64,000 bases of DNA from Macropodus opercularis (Eukaryota; Chordata; Actinopteri; Anabantiformes; Osphronemidae): contig CM061097.1 of NCBI GenBank assembly GCA_030770545.1, forward strand, positions 4,526,501 through 4,590,500, written 5' to 3'. Shown here piece after piece: positions 58,109 to 64,000 of the stretch. Every line of letters begins with the position of its first letter. Positions within the stretch are counted from its first letter, which is position 1. Both the position numbers and the translations under genes were made by a program. The notes below the pieces were generated by a model that had not been told where the DNA came from, did no database searches, and was given only the letters and a program-made list of their open reading frames with translations.

Positions 58109-58468
58109 AATGATCTTAGCCAGGATCTGCACCAAATCTGTCTCAGTGAGACTTTTATTGGATGCTTGTGAAGGATTCCGGCCAGAAACACAAGTATTTA
58201 ATCTGACCCGGCCCATCAGGCGTTCTGATTTGGTTCATTCCTCCTTTTTCTTACCCTTTCTTTCATCTTCAGTTTTGCTAGATAGCAGACAATAGCGCAG
58301 CTCTGGCAAATGAGCCAAAACAACTTCAGCTGTAATGTCCCTTAATGTCTGTGCATCCACGTGTGCACATGGCTTCACACATGGATGCAACCTCACTAAG
58401 ATTAAAGTAGACTTACCACAGGAATCAGATTTAAGTATGAACCCCGTCAGAGAGGAAGACACGTCCAT
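58109..58468 (-). other. unidentified coding-like segments
   Basis: A minus-strand ORF at 58468-58235 contains DAQTLRDITAEVVLAHLPEL and ends in a Lys/Glu-rich tail with a donor-like AAGG|GTAAGA. A second open segment downstream reads SLTETDLVQILAKIIADNSQ then TRFEATSKEK and a stop. A join through ttcacaag|CATCC would keep frame. The helical, protein-like composition is suggestive, but I recognise no family and the intron would be very short. It could be a pseudogene fragment, an unknown small gene or chance. Confidence 0.2.
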
Positions 58469-59203
58469 TTACTGAGCTACAGCACTTTAATCTATGTGCA
58501 GGCACAACCGAAGGCTGGCTCTAATTTTATTTTCTTCACGTTTAAGTAAAACAATCTCGACCCTTAAACTGCTGTTAGTTTCCTTTTCCTTACTTCACTC
58601 GTCGCTTTCTCTTTATTTCATCACTGTACCTTTAAAGTCCTTTTCTCAGGCTGGATAATTATCTCGCTCTCCTACTCTTCTTCCTGCCTTTCAGTCAGTT
58701 TGCCCCTTTTCCCCTTCCTGGAATGAGGTCACCGTTTTTAAACAAAAGTGATAATGACTGTTAAAACAAAGTCTTCTGAAATGTATGCACTCGTCATTCC
58801 TGGAGGACAGACGCACTCTGAGCACTTCTGTATTTATTTCTTTTTCTGCACCTTATTAGGGAAACGGGGGAACAGTGTGCTTTTCGGTTTTACCTTAACA
58901 CTAAAGCAGACAGACCAGCGTGACCACGAGAAAACACCAGGTCACCAAGACCAGAGCGACTGGCAGAATTATTGCCATGTGTGGTCCAACATGTGTGTGT
59001 GTGTGTGTGCGTTTGAGCCTTGGTTTCACCAGTTGATGAAACATTTCTTTGCCGACCGTTACGCTTTTGCTATTTCAAGACAAGCATGAGCGTTTATCTA
59101 CAAATGGACTATAAATAGATCTGGAAACTGTCTGCTTGTCTTTATCTGGCATTAAGCAAGAAGGCAGGAGGTCACACAGATTACAGACGAAGTCTGTGTT
59201 TGC

Positions 59204-59225
59204 TGTGTGTGTGTGTGTGTGTGTG
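59204..59225. repeat. (GT)n microsatellite
   Basis: Eleven uninterrupted GT units. Confidence 0.9.
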
Positions 59226-59351
59226 AGTCTCTCCTTTTTCCTTATCCGTTAGCTCCCACCAAATTTCCACAAAGATCATGTGATGTCATTCTCAGCCTAA
59301 AACTCTAAAAGTCCCAAAAGATGTCTCAACACTGACCAGAGCAAAGCTGTT

Positions 59352-59573
59352 TCACATTCATTATCTAAATCACTTATCCTTTAAGGACTGTGGGAGCCTG
59401 GAGCCAGTTCATTTACACTCCTAACCTAAGAGCAAGACTTTGGCTTATGTGAAGAAAGTCAAGCAAACATCAGGAGAACATGGAAACTCAACACTGAGCA
59501 GCCACTGCTGACTGGCCTGGACTCAATCCAGCGTCCGTCTCGCTGTGAGGCAGTGGTGCGAAGCCCTCCACCA
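59352..59573 (+). repeat. dispersed teleost repeat, copy 2 (degraded)
   Basis: Starts with the family's left end (cattcattatctaaatcac, then cttatcctttaaggactgtg and a ctggagcc-like phrase). It continues to ggagaacatggaaactc and ends ctcgctgtgaggcagtggtg. It is more diverged than copy 1 at 1.5 kb and keeps parts of the left end that copy 1 lacks. Confidence 0.65.
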
Positions 59574-61230
59574 TGAACTTGTGCTACAAATATTACTCAC
59601 TTAAAATCAAAAGTAACTTTGCAGGGCAGTGAGAAACTAAACGACCACACAGGAGGAAAACACAGAGTTTCAGAACAGGTACGTGAGTTAGTTTCAGAGC
59701 AATAGTATGAATCCATGGTGGCCTTTAAACCCCATCCACGCTGATCTAAAGCGTGTCACAGTATGTTAACTGTTTCTGTAGTAACATAGTAACAGTAAAG
59801 TAAAACTGGTACCAATAAAATCACAACATGACGAGAAGCAGACACATGGAGGATATGAAGTCCATTAAACAGTAAATAAAGGAAGAAGAAAAGGACCAGA
59901 GAGGAAAAATGTCCATGTGAAATGTATGGAAAAGATGGGATGTCAAAGAAGAGTTACTGTACGCTGTAAAGAGTCATGAAACATAAACACACATTTAACT
60001 AAGGGGATGTAATTCTTGTGGTTGTTCCTGTGATGCTTAAAAAACGCACAAAGTATCAAAGTAAATTAGCAATAAATTCATACAAATGTATCTCAGACAG
60101 GGTGAAGACAGATGTTTCGTGTTTAATGGTGGAGACTCCCTGCTCTGTCCGTGGAGGCTCAGGCAGTAAAACACGGAGGGAGGACTGGAGTCCTGTCCTG
60201 TCCTGTCCTTTGAAATCTATTTGAAACTTTTACAGTTTGGTTTAATAGCAGCCTGACCAGTCAGTTATAAACAGAGGAGCTCACATGGAAAAACAAAGAA
60301 AGACACAGACACACACGTCAAACAGCAAAGCACAAATACCTTGTGTGTGTCTAGTTACTTGATTCTCATCGTTAACGACTCAGTAATGGACCCGTTGTAC
60401 GTCTTTGCTCGCTTCGAAAACTGAGCTGATCATTAAAAACATTTTCAGTGTAAGTGAATAAACTACTGACTGTGTGAAGCGTCTTCAGGCCGTTGGTGCA
60501 ACCACACACTCGCCGTACAGAAAGCACTCAACTGCACGAAAGACGTTACCACGACTTTGATCAGAACCATGCAGTCCAAGGAGCCGGGAAACACCGGACG
60601 CGTCCCAGCTGCGCAAGGAAGCGTTTTCCGTTTTCACATCTGGCCCTTAGTCCGTTGACAGGTTGTGGATATCACTGATCGTCAGGATCATTTAGAGACA
60701 TTCACTCGTGCTTTTTTTAATCCTGTTTGCACAGCCCTGTTTGACAGACGCTGCCCTGCAGACGTTCTCAGAGAGACACTGAGTCAGATGAACTGACCTT
60801 ATAAACTACAGTATGTGACAGTGGCCAGACAGCAGTAAAATGATCCTGACACCTGAATTTGTAAGATTCGTTTAGTTTCATTTCATATGCAATCATCTGG
60901 ATTTCAGGATTTAAACATATCCCAGCGCAACTGAACTGATGACAACAGAATTACTGTAAGAAGCAAGCCCTCTAACTATTATTAGACTTAATTTTATTGG
61001 GAAGAAAACAGCTGAGTGCACATTTCATGATCCGACTGCACTTCACTGCCTGGAACTCACTCTCAGTAATTACTCAGAACTTATGAAATGTAGCTTCTTA
61101 TTTTTCCCCTTCTTTTCTTGTCAGTCCAGATGATTCTTCACGCTGTTCCAGCTGCCCACTCTGGGTATCATTCAACAAAACCAGCTGGACTAAAGATGAG
61201 TGTTCTTGGCTCGCGGTACAATACAATATA

Positions 61231-61580
61231 TTTGGCAAATAGCTGCAAAGAATTAAAAAAGTGGAGCCAGATGAGCTTAACACATTGTTCCAGGCCTCTG
61301 AATATCTGCGTGCTAACCTCACAGACCTCTAATGTTCTCAGGATTTGTATTTTCTTTGGCAAAAAAAACAACAGACTAGCGCAGGACAGGCACAGACAGG
61401 TGCGTCTCGCTGCACAAGCATTCTCTTGGTATTAGGACATTACTGGCAAATACTGCAAGCAGGGCCAGAGATGACAGCCATGGGTTTTACATGATCTTTG
61501 GCAAATACTAGACCCGTGAAAGACAGAGACAGGTGAGCCCGGTTTAGCGCCCTTGGCTTTGGAATATCTTTGGCAAATAT
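61231..61580. repeat. recurrent TTGGCAAATA motif, degenerate tandem units
   Basis: TTGGCAAATA or close variants occur near 61231, 61355, 61443, 61497 and 61567. The last three are spaced about 54 and 70 bases apart with partly alike flanks (cagagacag, atctttgg). Confidence 0.55.
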
Positions 61581-63406
61581 CAGAGCAGAGTAAGTGACAA
61601 TGGCAGCTGAGCATAAAGTGTCTATTAGTCCGGAGGATTTGCACAGACCCTTGAATTTCTACAACTACAGCACAAGTATGTGTTGGAGGGTTTTTATACT
61701 GTAGTTGTTGTGTTGATTTATACGCATATTGTAATTTTCTTCCCTTAGGTGTATTAATAGTTCGGTTTTAACACGGTTCTTCTCAAATCAGATAGTGTGT
61801 GTGTGTGTGTAAATCCTTCCACCATGAGCCCTGCAACATTCAGCCTGACCCACAACCGGCCTGTTGTCGCACAAAAGCGCAGGTGTTTCTGATGTGGTCA
61901 AACAACGCGTCAGCCAGGTGCCGTGAATTCCCAGCCCCAGAGCTCGGCCAGTGAATGTTACCGTTTAGACTGTGACCTTAAAGAGGACACCGCTTTCTGC
62001 CGAAGTGCCCTCCAGCAGCTGCGGACGCGCCAGCTGCTTTGGATCTTTTCTTTTGTTCCATGCCAACACACGCACTTCGTTAGTGAGTCTTTTCCTAAAT
62101 CAATTAAAATACAGCACTTGGACAGTTTACTGCCTTCAGAGAAGGAGGATCGCTGGGCTGCACATCCTCGCTCTGACACACTTCAGATGTTTTTGGGTAG
62201 TGGCATTTTTGTAAAAAAGCTATCAAATGATCTCCCTTATCTTCATAACTAGTTTAATAACCAATGGATGTGCATATCTACATTTATATAGAAGTCAGTA
62301 GCTACTAAACTACCCTGCAGCACAAAGGTGAGGTAAACTGACATGAAAAGTGCACATGCGTGTGCCTGGATTTGTCAAACAATCGAGGGTTGTCTGCTTG
62401 TATTCAGACAATGCAATGTAAACAAAAATGAAAACATATGCTCCATCCCTTCATGAACGTCCCTCGACGTCTTTGCTAATGGCCCGGAGCCAACTTCCAC
62501 ACTCAAAATAGCTCAAGCAGCTGCAAGTGTGAGATCTGTGGAGTATGTCCTGCAACATTCAGCAGCTCCACTATCTTTCTCCGCCTGTGAAGGCACATGT
62601 GAGAGACACTGAGGTGACCAAACGTCCTTTCTGATATAGTGACCGACGTGAAGGATACCGCAGCAAAACAAAACCACTGCTGCTGTTACCTCACACGCAG
62701 AAAAGATCCACGGTCTGACTGTTTATCCGTGACTTATTACGGCCTGTCTTTGTGGCTTTCTACATGAATGCATATGATCCCACTGCGATAAATGTATGCG
62801 ACAACGCCACCATTGAGACACTCGGTCATGAAGAAAAGGCTTTTCAAACACTGTAATTATTGCGTTCGGGGTCCTTTCAGCAGCGTGAGATCTCCACAGC
62901 GATAAAACGAGATGTGGGACCAATTAACTCAGTCAAACACAAAAGCTGCTTCCAAACCTTTCTTCTCTGTGTGATAGCTTGTTTATTTGAACTTTGCGTT
63001 ATATTACGTGAGTGAGTACACAACAGGTCAGCTGTGTCTTGGTCTGTCCTGTTAAACTTTGAAAGACCTTAGCGTACAGGTCCATTAAACAGTCTTTGGA
63101 CACTTACGGCTGTGGGGAATAAAGTATTCATCAGACACTGGGAGTTGAAGTAGAGTGAAGACAAAGATGGTTTTGTTGAGGAGTGGAATAACTGGTTCAA
63201 ATGAATATTTTACCGTTGTAGCGAACCTCTGCAGAGAATAATTACCTGACTAAGTGGCCTGAATTAAGCACCGCAGCTCTGTGGCCGTAACACCATCGCT
63301 GCTCTAGGATGAAGTCTCCGTCCAAGAGGAAGAGCTGAAGTCTTAGTGTTCACTTTCAGGCACACTTCACTTTCTATTCTTCTCCTCTAACTAACTCATC
63401 AGACCC

Positions 63407-63437
63407 ATTATTATTATTATTATTAATATTATTACTA
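63407..63437. repeat. (TTA)n microsatellite
   Basis: About nine TTA/ATT units with one interruption. Confidence 0.9.
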
Positions 63438-64000
63438 CTTTCCTTTCATGTAACCATATAACCTAAATTCTCCAACCACTCCTGTTTATCTTGTGCTGCT
63501 GATGGTTAACTGACTGAAACAGCCCTTTACAGTCATGACTTCGGATTCTGGATGATTTTCAGTTTTACTCTGTTATATTTTTTGTGTGAGATGTGCTGAG
63601 ACTGAATTCATGCTCAGTGGAAGCAGCTTTTCTGGCATCTATGAGTTCGTGTACACTACGAACACATGTGCTCAACATGTGTCGGACGTCTCCCTCATAG
63701 TAAAACAGTCTGTGTAGCTCACAAGATATGGCTTGATTTTATTAGTCTTATCAAATAAAATTCAGCCAGACTCTGTAGGTAGGAATGTGATGCTTGTTTC
63801 CTACAGCTGGGCAGAACCAACAGCAATAAAATGTTATGAAAACCACACAATATAAACACGGAGCAGTGATGTTTTCACGTTCTCGCCTGGTGCCATGAAG
63901 CAGCTTGAGCTGACCAAGTTGATCGGCGTCAGAACATCCATCACTTGCGTGTCTCTTTCAAGGCTTCGCCTACTTACTGGCAGCTTTTCTTCCTTTCCTG

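Larger units (their letters stand above)
55656..64000 (-). other. pdlim5: presumed pdlim5 5' intron
   Basis: No PDZ-coding exon was found on the minus strand. Contents: microsatellites (GT at 59204-59225, TTA at 63407-63437), a dispersed repeat at 59.35-59.57 kb, recurrent TTGGCAAATA motifs at 61.2-61.6 kb, and an unidentified ORF pair at 58.1-58.5 kb. Confidence 0.6.

Noticed and set aside
1..64000. CRISPR arrays, operons, phage or bacterial systems, rRNA or intact tRNA genes
   Set aside because: No regularly spaced direct repeats with unique spacers and no prokaryotic gene organisation. The only tRNA-like signal is the decayed SINE-type head at about 21.16 kb.

Overview
The window is vertebrate nuclear DNA, almost certainly from a ray-finned fish. 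It has spliced genes with GT-AG introns, many CA/GT microsatellites, two copies of a dispersed repeat familiar from teleost genomes, and protein sequences close to but distinct from mammalian BMPR1B and PDLIM5. Both genes lie on the minus strand, with pdlim5 upstream of bmpr1b. This is the same order and orientation as PDLIM5-BMPR1B on human 4q22, so the locus is a conserved synteny block. Teleosts often carry two copies of each gene, and the a/b paralogue cannot be decided here.

Region 1 (110-14313): a complete bmpr1b coding sequence (BMP type IB receptor) in 11 coding exons that join in phase to 539 codons plus stop. Exon 1 (14211-14313), 10.2 kb upstream of the rest, encodes the signal peptide. 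Exon 2 carries the internal Met that matches the N-terminus of the 502-residue mammalian form. The stretch upstream of exon 1 is CpG-rich and is the likely promoter. The introns hold a 50-bp imperfect copy of part of kinase exon 8, a dispersed teleost repeat, an old LINE-2-like remnant and a 47-bp tandem repeat.

Region 2 (about 14.8-41.1 kb): about 26 kb between the two genes with no exon I can support. It holds microsatellites, a probable tRNA-derived SINE fragment, an unexplained 200-codon ORF and several stretches that look like conserved non-coding or enhancer DNA.

Region 3 (42218-55655): the 3' two thirds of pdlim5 (Enigma homologue, ENH). Visible are the end of the linker after the PDZ domain, a large Pro/Ser-rich exon with a ZASP-like motif, two 21-nt microexons, the conserved RTGTTQSRSF-type exon, and the exons for three LIM domains. 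An alternative terminal exon at 50937-51036 joins in frame to the same splice donor as the LIM branch and gives a LIM-less short isoform. Its poly(A) signal is followed by a long GT repeat on the sense strand. The PDZ-coding exons are not in the window and should lie beyond base 64000.

Region 4 (55656-64000): presumed 5' intron of pdlim5, with repeats and one weak unidentified coding candidate near 58.1-58.5 kb.

Functionally, bmpr1b encodes a membrane serine/threonine kinase receptor for BMP/GDF ligands. pdlim5 encodes a cytoplasmic scaffold of actin/Z-disc structures. They are neighbours by ancient synteny, not an operon. I found no evidence of a novel multi-gene system. The most interesting points are the distal signal-peptide exon, the LIM-less terminal exon with its microsatellite-flanked poly(A) site, the microexons, and the exon-derived duplication inside the bmpr1b intron.
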